64,000 bases of DNA from Notospermus geniculatus (lineage: Eukaryota > Nemertea > Pilidiophora > Heteronemertea > Lineidae). The stretch lies in assembly GCA_002633025.1 (NCBI GenBank), contig NMRB01000149.1, forward strand, positions 350,061-414,060, read 5' to 3'. Both the position numbers and the translations under genes were made by a program. Positions 1 through 11,604 of this stretch are shown here, piece by piece (positions within the stretch are counted from its first letter, which is position 1; each line of letters begins with the position of its first letter). The notes under the pieces are model-generated. The model saw only the letters and a program-made list of their open reading frames with translations. It was not told the origin of the DNA and did not search any database.

Positions 1-537
1 GCAATAGAAAAGATACTAGAAAAGCAGGTTTCCAGTTGACTTGGACCATCAAAACCTGTTCTACTCACTCGGTCTCTGGAACGTTGTATAGTCTCCCTCT
101 GAGTGGCCAAATCTTCTAATATTTGGGCCCCAATTTGTTCTGTTTCTAATCCAATAGTATAGCCCTCATCTAATCGCTTTGAACTCCGCTCCAACCTTTC
201 AGAGTTGTCCAGAAGCCTCTGTCGCTAAATGAACAAAAAAGAGGAATGTTGCACAGCAAGCTGCATGGACCACAAAAAATAAGAAGGACAAGTCTTCATA
301 TTAATACTACATGTATATCCATCATTGAATGTTCCCCACAGCAACTGACAACCAGTATTCACCAAAACCATTGAAAAGAGAAAATTGGTATGTCTTCCTT
401 TCCTGGTGCTGTGGTATGTCTTCCTTACCTGGTCTTCTGAGTATGTCGAATCATCATGGCCAAGAAGTTCCTCTCGACTCCTCACATCATCACTGAACGT
501 TATTCTTGCTCTTCTCTGAAAATCAATAATAGGCATA

Positions 538-650
538 AGGTGCGTTCACATTAGGCTTTTANGTGAAAACGGGTGGGTCACACTCGCACCGTTTTCCGTA
601 GAACGTTTTGCGGAAATCGGCTTCAAATCGATTTCAGTGTGAACGCACCT
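538..650. mobile_element. 113-bp MITE with ATA target duplication
   Basis: The element has inverted ends AGGTGCGTTCAC and GTGAACGCACCT and is flanked by ATA at 535-537 and 651-653. The homologous intron at about 9433-9440 has a single ATA and no insert, so the empty site is directly visible. No coding capacity. One undetermined base lies inside. Confidence 0.85.
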
Positions 651-728
651 ATAGTTTTGTCACACCAGAATTGGAAACTTGCAATACCGTAAATTTTCTC
701 CTTCCTTGCAAAGTTAATGAATGACATA

Positions 729-928
729 TGTGACCCACTCTGGCAAAACCAGACACATGTCGCTCTTACCTTGGCAGGTTGAGACCAAATGTTTGTCAGT
801 TTCAGTATTGTCTGCCTATTGTGAAATCTGAAAGAATCTATTTCTTCCATTCTCTCCTGGTGTCATCTCTGTTCGCTTAGGCTCACTTTCTGAGCGACAT
901 GCGACTGTTTTTGCCAGAGCGGGTCACA
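729..928. mobile_element. 200-bp MITE with TA target site
   Basis: Terminal inverted repeats of about 37 bp (TGTGACCCACTCTGGCAAAA at the left, its near-complement at the right) are flanked by TA at 727-728 and 929-930. The homologous intron near 9500 lacks the insert. TA flanks suit a Tc1/mariner-type non-autonomous element, but no transposase is present to confirm this. Confidence 0.8.
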
Positions 929-1439
929 TATGCCATTGTAGTTGTGTTGAGAGATTTTCTGTGTACTCACAAGGTCACTTTCAAGTTTCGACAACTCTGC
1001 CTTGTAGCTCTTCAATCTGGTACTGTATTTTTGTCTGTCTTTGGGTTGGAGCTCTCGGATCTCCAAATCCATCTGTTCAAGCTGAAAGTAAGAATAACTG
1101 ATAATAATTATGGCATCAAATCAAAACACAGATAGGGGCATTAGCTATATTACAACCATGACAATTAACTTAGAATGCATTAAATATAGCAGCAATAAAA
1201 GCCTCACCAGTTCTTTGGTTTCATCAAGGAGCTTCTCAACGCTTGCGTTAGTTGCCTGCTTATCACCTGGAAAAGAAAGAATGCATGAATTATGAATTAA
1301 AATATAAATTAGGCCGAAGGGGTCTAGGCCATTTGGTAGAGTCAATGCCTGACCAACTATAAGCGACTTCTACACATGCATGCGAAGCCCGATCAACTGA
1401 CATGACTGATGCATTGCCATTGCATGCTCTGTGCTGAGA

Positions 1440-4400
1440 TGCTTGCTCTGCCTCTGCTGTGCTGTATATTGAAAAAACAGCACAAAAACGACACACAGTA
1501 GGCACCTATTATACAATAAATCGGAAGACCTGTAGTACAGCCGCCTGCTCCTCGTAAGCACCGTTCCGTTCTATTACTCGGGTTAACTCATACGTTCTTG
1601 CGCATCCGCACACTGTGCACTTGGTGTTTTTCTGCTTTGTGCGCATGCCCGGTAGCGGCAAAATGCAATGGCTGACTGTAAAATACCCAATGAATAAAGC
1701 AAGCGTCCCGATCGTGGGCATCGCGTCCGTGGCTGAGGTAGGTGTCAAACGAATCTCCAACACTTTATCTTGACGGACGCCAGCAAATCAAACACAAAAA
1801 GTTCCGGTTCTAAAATGACTAGGGCCTAGGCGAGTTTGAAAAAGGGGACCATTCATCCCCTCCATATTCACCAATCAACAGATTTGTTCAATGTCAATCA
1901 TTTTTGATGCAGTTTTCATGAAAAAATAATGCTAACAGGCTAGTTTCTAGACCGAAAACTCCGGTCTCCGAACATAACATCATAGCAGGAATACATGATA
2001 TTAAACATTAGGTGACTGGACCATTTTGATAGTAATTTGACCAGAACACATAGGTTTAATTTCTTTTTTTCGACGCGATCTTGCATTGCGCCGAACTTGG
2101 CTGCCATAATGTTTTGATGACGTCACTTTAAGAACTCGATGACTGCACTACAGGGACCATTATATAAGATTCCACTGGCAGCTGTGTAGGAGGGTCTAAA
2201 TGAACAAGATTAGGGATAACACCAGGAAACAACATACCTTCATCAAATGCCTTCACTTGTTGACTGACATTCATGTATTGTATGAATATAAAGGTAACAT
2301 GAATTAGGGAAAACCCAGGATTTCATCAATGTTGCTTTGTTTGAGGATGACTAGAATAGTGAACTTGGGAAAACCCGAGTTCTCAACACTACACAGCAAC
2401 CACTCTGTTCGGCTCACCCACTTAAATCCACACTAACTTTAAAATAGATGAAACCCAGGATTTCATCAATGTTGCTTTGTTTGAGGATGACTAGAATAGT
2501 GAACTTGGGAAAACCCGAGTTTCTCTACACTACACAGCAACCACTCTGTTCGGCTCACCCACTTAAATCCACACTAACTTTTAAAATACATGTACCGGTA
2601 GATGAATTATTGTGACTAGCATGGTACCCGTGGCGAGCACATTCACAGGATGCATGTGGCCAGAGGATGGCATTTTGCTGGACGTCTCTGTGTGGGAGGA
2701 AAATGTTTAGTGGGGGCCAACTCCTCGGACAATAATCTAGGCCTATGGGAAGCAGATGGCAGCAGTTGAGGGCTTTGAAAACTGCTCATGATAGTTTAAG
2801 CTCTGTTTGACAATGGTCAGAAGAATTGTGGTGAATGGGGAAAACCCACAATTTCATAACAGCTCTGTTTGATGTCAAGGCTTTAGACACGTACGGTACA
2901 TGTAATTTTTCTCTCTCAATGAGCCTTCATTATACCACAGTCGCTGAGTGAGTCAACAGTTTCTGTTATATGGCCACACCTACATGTATTGGGATAGCCA
3001 ACTACAATGTACATGTACATGAGAAAAATAGCAATTGCATGACATCGGTTTCCACCACCTGGTTTCCACTTTTGGGGGTTTCCTCATGGTGATATATTTA
3101 TTAATCCTCATACATTAACCATTACCTATTATAAGAAACCAGGACATTTTAATATGAACACTCCCTGAAGAATGTCAAGCGCCGGAGACTTTGAATTTGA
3201 GATCAGCTCTTCATCAATGGACTCCATTGAGTTTTTTAAAACCAAAAGTGTGCCATATTTCTACCAACCATTGAAACCACAGCAGTGAGTCATACCATTG
3301 ATTGATACTAAGAAAATCGATAATATTGAGAACGAGGCCTACCTGTCCCATCCCATCCCATAAAACAGATAACGGAAAACCTGTCTTACATGTATGATAT
3401 GACCTCAATATTGCTAAATACTTGAAATAACAGTAACAGAAAAAAACAAGATCAAGGGGACCATACTGACCTCACCTGCCACAGCACTGAACATGCCATA
3501 ACCAAATTCAGCATTCCAAGTAAATTTGACCATCATGGAACTATACTCAGGTCATTGGTAAAACAATGTACCGGGTATGTTGACATAAATGTGTCCATAA
3601 CCATCATATTCTGCCTGTTAGATTGTCCAATGCAATGTTATTCCCCCTCCAGGCACACACACGCTGTAGACCGAACTAATAAAGGGTCAGTCTAAGGTCA
3701 TCTAGAGAGACGGCGTTTTTGAGAATCATTTTTTCCTTGGGAAGAATTAACTGAGACAAATCATCCTAAACTAACAGCAAACAGGTTAAATCCAAAAAAA
3801 ATAGGAAAAACCTGAAGGAATTCATGTAATGCTTACCTTCCTATCTGCTGGACATTTAAAAAAATGCCGAAAAAAGGTGTTCAATCAGTCAACTTCAGCA
3901 GCTCCTTGGGGCATTATGAATCAGTGGTGTATTGACGGTAGTTCCAAAGCACCGGCATGACCGGGATAAAATTGGGATTTTCTTCCTCTGTTACCGGTAC
4001 TCACACTGCACAGCAAGCTACTCCACTAGGGCCTAAACAGCAGCATTAAAAGCGATTTCGTACAATTATAAACTGGTACCCAGTCTCTCGATGTCATTAC
4101 ACACAAACTGCGCATGCTCAGACCTCCTTCGGGTCAGCGGTCAATCAGTAAACAGAACTGTGTGGACGTACATTTACACTTATAGCGAAGCACGCAAACC
4201 AGGCCGTTTTCAAAGTCATTTTGCGCAATAATCTTTGCCATCTAACCCCTGTGCGGCCACGACACAACCGAAATATTGTTTATACGGTAGTCATTCTTCT
4301 GTTTTTGGATATCCACCAGAATCTGACCTGCACAATGATTTTAAGTCTTAAGTTAATTTGGGTCTTTTCATGGTGTTCATCGAAGTGCAGCCACTGTTTA

Positions 4401-4800
4401 TCCCGCTTGACCTCTATAACTGCACTGGGGCTCTGGGCATGCGCAGTTGTAACTACGAAATCGCTTATTGCCCCAAGTCTGACCGTTGTTTCTTTTCTAT
4501 CTGCTACGTTATCATGTATGATGCAGGCCTACTCAAGTTTGTATTCAGTCTAAGCCTACATTTAATCATAACAAATAATAATACTGGTAGGTTAATTTGT
4601 TGGGTTTATTTTCTAAGCATTTTGGCGTAACACTAACAAACATGTTAGGGTGGAGTCGGTCATAGCCAGGGCCGAGTTGTTGTGGGCTGAGTTAGTAGAG
4701 GACACGGGCCGAGTTGGCTAGCCTATAGGCCTTGGCCTAGGGCCGAGAAAGTTGGAATGGATATTTTTTGTACACCATTACCATCACATGATCATGCCAC
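1440..4800. other. gene-free stretch
   Basis: No open frame here has splice sites or family similarity that I would call a gene. It contains a 140-bp tandem duplication at 2311-2591 and repeated ACATGTA-type sequence around 2590-3020. It separates the vti1a exon duplicate from downstream foldback elements. Confidence 0.6.
2311..2591. repeat. 140-bp tandem duplication
   Basis: The unit starting AAACCCAGGATTTCATCAAT at 2311 recurs at 2451 with only a few changes and ends near 2591. A shorter related phrase occurs near 2838-2858. No coding function is apparent. Confidence 0.85.
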
Positions 4801-5274
4801 ATCAGTTTGGGAAAGTTCCGATATTGGAAACATTTCTGATTTTGGAAGCCCAGCGATTCCAAAATCGGCATCTCTTTTTTTGGAAGCGGTTTTCGATTCC
4901 GATATTAGAATTGGAGTACTTGCTCGGTACATCACGATATGAGTATAAAAAATCGGGAAGTGTATTTTTTTCATTAACAGATGGCAGCACATGTGAACTT
5001 GTAGGCCTATTTTACGGCGTACAATCTGAACTGCTGACGTAAGTTTGCTGCAACCATTGATTACCCTCTCCCATCACCTCATCATACCGCCATTGTAGTG
5101 TTTGAGTTTACATGTAGGCCTACAGAAATGACAGAAATGACAGATATTGCACTTGAAAAACTTTTATCTTCTGAAAAATTAAAGTCATGGTCATGAAAGG
5201 GGTTTGGTTGTGCCGGAATCGCTGGGCTTCCAAAGTCAGAAACATTTCCAATATCGGAACTTTCCCGAACTGAT
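4801..5274. mobile_element. foldback element, about 470 bp
   Basis: Arms of about 60 bp at 4801-4862 and 5213-5274 are inverted copies. The left arm begins ATCAGTTTGGGAAAGTTCCG and the right arm ends with its near-complement. The interior has no convincing coding frame. This is the layout of a MITE or foldback transposon. Confidence 0.75.
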
Positions 5275-5465
5275 AAGCCTAGCCTAGGCCTATTGTCATG
5301 AATGACAATCTAGGCTAGGATCTAGGGGCATCCATACAGGCCCTAATCAAATTTGAAATTAGACCCTCTGCCTTGTAGGCCCCTACTGTAGCCAGGCTAC
5401 ATACACGACGTACCAGTACAAGATCTAGGCCTAGGAAACCAGGCCTAGCTAGCCTATGTACCGGG

Positions 5466-6276
5466 GGTCATGCTAATTACCGTCCACCACCGTCCACCAC
5501 CCTTTTTGTACTGTTATTGTACAGTCTTCCACCTCAATATTTATTTAAAACATCTTTTCTTTATCTTTCTCTCAAAAAATAATAATGTAAACCGCATCAG
5601 AATCGCTGAGAATTTTCTGTTTTGTCATCGTCCACCACCACGATTCTTCAATCAGCGCCACCCTCGGACGCCAATGGAACATGGTTAGTACACCTGGGCC
5701 CTATTTTTTTTCAAGTACTTTTCAAGGACTTTTCAAGGATGATTTGGATATTTTTCAAGGACTTTATTCTTGAAAAGCAAGGGAGAAATACACAAATTTT
5801 CATATCAAAATAGAACATCTCTAGCGGGAAACTAGGAACAACTTTTTTTTCAACGGGTCTTTTTATTTTTCAAGGACTTTTCCAGGAATTTTTACAGCTA
5901 TTCCATTTTTTAAGTACTTTTCCATAGCTTTTCAAGGTCACTTTTTTTTCAAGTACTTTTCAAGGTTTTCAAGGACCTGTACGAACCCTGTGGAACCAGG
6001 TTTGATGGCAATGTAGTTCTTGAACTCACCACCCGATGGTGGCGCTGACTGACGAATCGTGGTGGTGGACGATGAAAAAAAACAGAAAATTCTGTGATAT
6101 TGTCAGCGATTTTGATGCGGTTTACATTATCATGATTATTGTTTGAGACAGAGAGATAAAGAAAAGATGTTTTAAATAGGCTAAATATTGAGGTGGAAGA
6201 CTGTACAACAGTACAAAAAGGGTGGTGGACGGTGGAGGACGGTGGTAGACGGTGGTGGACGGTAATTAGCACGACC
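5466..6276. mobile_element. foldback element, about 810 bp, with repeat core
   Basis: Arms of about 215-240 bp (5466-5680 and 6035-6276) are inverted copies. Both outer ends carry repeated CCGTCCACCA units. The centre, about 5700-5970, is a degenerate tandem array of a phrase close to TTTTCAAGGAC. No protein-coding evidence. Confidence 0.75.
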
Positions 6277-6722
6277 GATGTACCGGTAGTAGTAGATGTA
6301 GGCCTACTGTTTGTTGTACATCATCATGTAGGCCTAGGCCCTACTGTGCTGTGCTGTGTAGTGTACAGCAAAAACAAGAATGAAAGCTAGAATAGAAGAT
6401 GCCGTCCCATGATTAAAATCGGGATTGATTGTAGCGTGATCTTACCAGCAGTAGGTACTTGTTCACTGTCATCCATGATTGAATCACTGGAGCAAGCACA
6501 ATTTAGGTGAATTTATTGAAATTTTGCGAGCAATTTTACGAGGAAATGAAATACCTAAAACCGGAAGTTGCACTAACAACTGGCTACTACGAAAAGAGGA
6601 ACTCGTTTTGTACTTGGACGTGAAACGATATCTGGTTCTATAAACCGCCGCCAGGCGGCCCAACGATCCTGGCGGTGGCATTCGGAATGTGGCGGTGGAT
6701 CAGGGAACAATGGCAGAGATGC

Positions 6723-6841
6723 GCCTTCAAAGGTTAGTTCCCACTTGGAGGAATAAAACCACAGAGGTTTTATTAGGAATAAAACCTCATGGGTTTTATT
6801 CCTCCAAGGTTCCCGCAACTAAGGAACTAACCTTTGAAGGC
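6723..6841. mobile_element. short inverted-repeat element
   Basis: The ends CCTTCAAAGGTTAGTTCC and the matching GGAACTAACCTTTGAAGG flank a second inner inverted repeat built on TTGGAGGAATAAAACC. A similar TTGGAGGAATTATA hairpin occurs at 50839-50879 and near 54117-54156, so part of the core is a recurring motif. Confidence 0.7.
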
Positions 6842-7612
6842 CCATCTCATTGTTTTTTTACCAAATTTCGCAAAAAAGACTTTACGTATCATAACATTTT
6901 GTGTGATACATAACATTTTGTGTGTTGTTCTTTGTGCTCAATGTTGGATATCATTGTTCTTTTCAATATTTCTAACACTAACAGGTTTCTGAAGTGAAAG
7001 ACATAGCTTCCTTTGTATACCCAAACCAGTATCATGTGTTAGTGCAATGGTCACTATAAATCAAGCATTCTTCAATGAAAATAGACAACACCTTTCATAA
7101 CCCTAGAACATTTATTGAATTTTCAGTCAGCTCATCTTATTTATACTCAATTCTTTGAACTTGAAGACTTTCAAATCACTTATGATACAATACCGGTATA
7201 TACAAGACATAACTTACATCCTAAATACACAATTTACAATATCTATCACATACATTTGATACAGAGTACGGTATCATTCCCATTCTCCTATGTATTTTCA
7301 CTCATCCAATGTATCATTGAACTGAAATGAACACAAGAATTTTTCATAGACAAAATCTGATTGGATTGGAAAGAAAACAGAACTTTGAAAGATCACATGT
7401 AATTTACATACTCTCATACATCATAGGGCATGAAATAATAACAGGTTTCTAAGGTGAAAGACATAGCTTCCTACCGGACTCAAACCCACGGACCCTCGCA
7501 TAAGGCATCAATCACCAGCACTCTCATACATCAAACATACCATAAGTTTTCCAATAGATGAATTTAATTGAGTGATGTATAATTCTTTCCAGGAGTGAAT
7601 GGAGATATCACA

Positions 7613-7716
7613 GAGTTTTCGCAAAGCCCCCGAAACGCCAACGCGAACGTCTGTCGTTTTGTTCGGACAATGGGTTTGGCGTTCGCGTTGGCATTTCGGG
7701 GGCTTTGCGAAAACTC
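7613..7716. mobile_element. GAGTTTTCGCAAAGCC hairpin family, copy 1
   Basis: A nearly complete palindrome of about 104 bp. GAGTTTTCGCAAAGCCCCCG on the left is answered by its complement on the right, followed inward by AACGCCAACGCGAACG. Related copies lie at 17794-17975, 23221-23385 and 23699-23816. Non-coding. Confidence 0.8.
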
Positions 7717-8281
7717 CCTACTATGAAAACTACGTACATGTGTAACTTGATCTTATTAATATATCCTCAGGCTGAAAACTCGAAGCAAAAAGATTTACAT
7801 TTCAATCTTGTGAAATAATGTACAGGGAGAGGAAATCCTCCAATCTCATTTCTGGCAGTCTCTGGTCGGCACCTACCATGCCTCCTGTCTGTAAGAAATC
7901 CTGAAGTAATACCTTTTTATTACACTACTTCCATTGCAGCTGGAAGTTTGGCATTAATTGATATCATTCTCAGCCCAGGTCCCTTATCCTCTGGGTCAAT
8001 TTCAGTGATTTCAGAGGAGAGTCGCACCATAAAGGAATCCTCGGAGGCATTATTTTTGTCTATCACCCAACACATAGATAAATTCAATAATTCCCCCCTT
8101 AGACCTTTAACTCCTGAATTAAATTGTGAAATATGATTTTCCAATATCAGTTATCCAGTGTATGAAAGAAGCCATCCGACACCCAAAATTTCTATGAAGG
8201 TAAATTTAGTTCATGTGGCCTTTTTGCAGCTGCAGTCCAACGATGATTGAGATTCTGAGACATCCACATCGATATTGCAAG
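7717..8281 (-). other. probable vti1a 3' untranslated region
   Basis: No other gene is seen. The stretch follows the vti1a stop codon on the minus strand and holds a TTTATT (complement of AATAAA) at 7916-7921 that could end the transcript. The exact 3' end is not established. Confidence 0.4.
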
Positions 8282-11200
8282 CTAACTATGATGGTGCTTT
8301 GGCCGCACCATGAAGTATATTGCTACACCTAGGACGACAAGAATTAAAGCTCCAATCCCGAAGAGAAGGATACGGTTCTGGATGATTCTGCAAGGGAAGA
8401 AGTAATATAGTGAATATCTGAGGATTGCCTCATTCATTTTCATTTTTATGCCACTGACCACATGAATGACAGAAGTACATCTTGCCTCTTCATCAATCTA
8501 ACCTATCCACAAGGTGGTCATGAGGGCATTCTTGAAGTCGAGTATTGTGTACACTACCTAACCTGACCATCGTAAGAGGCAGTGAACTGAAGCCAGTAAA
8601 TTGGTTAGAGTACAGGCCATTTAACTCAGAGAATCTCAGGTCACAATACCTTGAAACACCAAATAGCGTCTATAGATGAGCTGAGCTGCTTGGGATCCAA
8701 TAAATTGGTAAAAGTGAATAGGACCACTCTCACCTTTTCATCATCCCTGTTAAAACTCGTGAACTCTTTCCAAGGTGGGCATCTGTGTCTCGCAACTGAA
8801 ATTGGAAAAAAGATTTTCTGTTTACTGCCTCTAAGAAAAGTCCTGGTACGGTACTTCACTTCAGTAGAAGCAAATCACAGATTTGAAAGACATTCAAGGC
8901 AATAGAAAAGATACTAGAAAAGCAGGTTTCCAGTTGACTAGGACCATCAAAACCTGTTCTACTCACTCGGTCTCTGGAACGTTGTATAGTCTCCCTCTGA
9001 GTGGCCAAATCTTCTAATATTTGGGCCCCAATTTGTTCTGTTTCTAATCCAATAGTATAGCCCTCATCTAATCGCTTTGAACTCCGCTCCAACCTTTCAG
9101 AGTTGTCCAGAAGCCTCTGTCGCTAAATGAACAAAAAAGAGGAATGTTGCACAGCAAGCTGCATAGACCACAAAAAATAAGAAGGACAAGTCTTCATATT
9201 AATACTACATGTATATCCATTATTAAATGTTCCCCACAGCAACTGACAACCAGTATTTACCAAAACAATTGAAAAGAGAAAATTGGTATGTCTTTCTTTC
9301 CTGGTGCTGTGGTATGTCTTCCTTACCTGGTCTTCTGAGTATGTCGAATCATCATGGCCAAGAAGTTCCTCTCGACTCCTCACATCATCACTGAACGTTA
9401 TTCTTGCTCTTCTCTGAAAATTAATAATTAGGCATAGTTTTGTCACACCAGAATTGGGAACTTGCAATAAATTTTCTCCTTCCTTGCAAAGTTAATGAAT
9501 GACACACGCCATTGTAGTTGTGTTGAGAGATTTTCTGTGTACTCACAAGGTCACTTTCAAGTTTTGACAACTCTGCCTTGTAGCTCTTCAATCTGGTACT
9601 GTATTTTTGTCTGTCTTTGGGTTGGAGCTCTCGGATCTCCAAATCCATCTGTTCAAGCTGAAAATAAGAATAACTGATAATAATTCTGGCATCAAATCAA
9701 AACACAGATAGGGGCATCAGCTATATATTACAACCATGACAATTAACTTAGAATTCATTAAATATATAGCAGCAATAAAAGCCTCACCAGTTCTTTGGTT
9801 TCATCAAGGAGCTTCTCAACGCTTGCGTTAGTTGCCTGCTTATCACCTGGAAAAGAAAGAATGCATGAATTATGAATTAAAATTAAAATTAGGCCGAAGG
9901 GGTCTAGGCCATTTTGGCATTTGGTAGAGTCAATGCCTGACCAACTATAAGCGACTTTTACACATGCATGCGAAGCCTGATCAACTGACATGACTGATGC
10001 ATTGCATGCTCTGTGCTCAATGCTGAGTAGTCTCAGTAACTGGGACTCTGTATGCTCCGCTTTTGCTTTTACAAACTGACTTTTACATAGCGCGCATACA
10101 GAGTCTCAGCAGGCCCAATACATTCCCTGTGGAGCACCTCCGCCCCGAATTCCGGGCGGGCACTGTTAATTCACAAACCAGGACGAAAATCCACAATATT
10201 GTATTCCTGTGTTGTTGAGCTATCGTCGATACACCATGTCCGAGTGAATTTAGTAAAATCCCGTTCTTATTTACTTCCCAAATCGAGTTTAAAATCCGCT
10301 TCTCGAATCGAAATGTACAGGCCGGTGACACGCCATGATGGGAGTCTCGCGCAATGCAATTGCGCAGTGACGTTAGTCTCGTTCTCATTCAGTGTCAGCG
10401 ACTACGCCCAGTCACGTGACCTCGGGTCTTGTGACAGCNGCCCCGCATTCATGTGTACGGATCAATTCATTTTCCTACGATCGATTTTTTTGCCGTTTCC
10501 GTATTGTCGTTGCCGCATTGTCGTTGTCGGAAAAACGGATGCATGTGTACGTAGCTTAAAAGTGGTCAGATTTTTTGGTCAACGGTATGAATGTCATCTA
10601 GAATATTGGAAGTTCACGACAGGATACTTTTTAAATGATGTTCTGCTCCCAGAACTTCACAAGCAGTGAAAACATTCCGCCCTTCTCAGCGGTGCGGATT
10701 TCCCGTACAGAAAGGCTTAGCCGGAATCACGACATAGAATATCCCAATATTCGAAGTCGTGAGTTTCATGACTAGCTACATGTAGTTTCTAAAGGCCTTT
10801 ACTGTGCGCATGCTTTAGCCTACATACAGGAATCCCATCTTTCCAAAACTCCTTGCGCATCTAAGCTTCACAACAAAAGAGCAGTCAGTGTGCGTTAATG
10901 AGGTCATGACGTCATCACTACGTCTACGTGTGTGATAGGAGAAGCACTACCTACAAGTACAAGTTTGTATGTGTCGGCCGCGGGGTCTTCCTCATCAGGT
11001 CAGGCGCTATAAAGAGATCCCAGAGGTGATCTGCCGTGCTGTGATGTAGGCTAGTACATGTAGGACATGCATACCCTAGGCCTAGATGAACAACACGCAT
11101 GCAGTACAGTGGCAGTGCAGCAGCATGTGGCAGTGCAGCAGCATGTGCAGTGCAGCGCAGTGCATGAGTTGAGATGAGTGCAGTGAGTGTGGCAGAAATT

Positions 11201-11388
11201 CGGTCGTTTTCAGAACGTTGATAACGCCAAGATATCATGGATTTCCTCGATATTCGAGGAAATATCATTTCGTTGTATATCAAACTTAACTTACTTCCAC
11301 TTAGATTAGGAATTCGGCCTATTTTAGAGGTGATTTCAGCAGTAATATTTGAGTACTGCTGCTCGTACGATTCCATCAACGACGCCAT
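8282..11388 (-). CDS. vti1a: Vesicle transport v-SNARE Vti1a (Qb-SNARE)
   Basis: Seven exons: 11295-11388, 9788-9846, 9547-9657, 9327-9413, 8967-9122, 8734-8795 and 8282-8387. All have GT-AG borders and joining phases, giving 224 residues, close to vertebrate VTI1A. The ATG at 11388 follows AAG. The N-terminal Habc region starts MASLMESYEQQYSN. MDLEIRELQPKDR and RSREELLGHDD match the family linker. The SNARE helix runs from about DNSERLERSSKRLDEG to LGKSSRVLTGMMKR, followed by a membrane anchor (IIQNRILLFGIGALILVVLG) and a short tail. Vti1 proteins act in Golgi, trans-Golgi and endosomal membrane fusion. Where I recall mammalian Vti1a having Asp at the SNARE zero layer, this protein appears to have Gln (ATQRET), so it may keep a classical Q residue; that alignment is from memory. 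A possible poly(A) signal complement lies at 7916-7921. Confidence 0.95.
10044..10105. repeat. short inverted repeat in vti1a intron 1
   Basis: GACTCTGTATGC at 10044 is answered by GCATACAGAGTC ending at 10105. It begins just beyond the point where homology to the duplicated vti1a segment stops (about 10024), so it may mark an insertion or a breakpoint. Confidence 0.6.
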
Positions 11389-11446
11389 CTTGCATGTCTT
11401 GTTCATTTCCGGTTTGGAGCCTCCTTTTCGATCCAACTGGAAACAG
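11389..11446. promoter_or_regulatory. compact bidirectional promoter of vti1a and rpl34
   Basis: The vti1a ATG (minus, 11388) and a probable non-coding first exon of rpl34 (plus, about 11420-11446, ending AACAG before GTACGG) are only tens of bases apart. ATTTCCGG at 11405-11412 is an ETS-type site. The vti1a start context AAGATGGCG fits the YY1 motif. A pyrimidine run CCTCCTTTTC at 11420-11429 resembles the 5' TOP tract expected at a ribosomal protein start site. Motif meanings come from known families; transcription starts are inferred. Confidence 0.6.
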
Positions 11447-11604
11447 GTACGGTAGTGTGACTGAGGAACATGTTTAAAAATCGTCCATCATCCAAATATA
11501 TAGTGAACCGATTTGAAAGATTTTAAAGCTAGTGAATAAAAGAGTATTTCATTCATATTTTAAACCTTTTTTAGTTGACAGCATTCCATTATCTTTTCAG
11601 CAAA

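Larger units (their letters stand above)
69..1266 (-). pseudogene. partial duplicate of vti1a exons 2-5
   Basis: Four exons at 1208-1266, 971-1081, 429-515 and 69-224 repeat exons 2-5 of the complete vti1a gene at 8282-11388. Splice sites and phases are the same, and the only exon difference I see is one silent base in the third exon. They encode the middle of a Vti1-type Qb-SNARE: the end of the N-terminal three-helix region, the linker, and the first part of the SNARE helix. No copy of the first exon (MASLMESYEQQ) lies between 1266 and 8282. Any copies of exons 6-7 would be left of the window. Homology ends near position 1436, inside intron 1. The introns carry two inserted elements that the complete gene lacks. 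It may be a truncated duplicate, a set of alternative exons, or a haplotype fragment misplaced in assembly. Intact exons argue against long decay. Confidence 0.75.

Noticed and set aside
1-10024. Explaining the vti1a duplicate purely as an assembly haplotype duplication
   Set aside because: Not excluded, but no second first exon occurs between 1.4 and 8.3 kb as expected for a joined allele; left as an open alternative.
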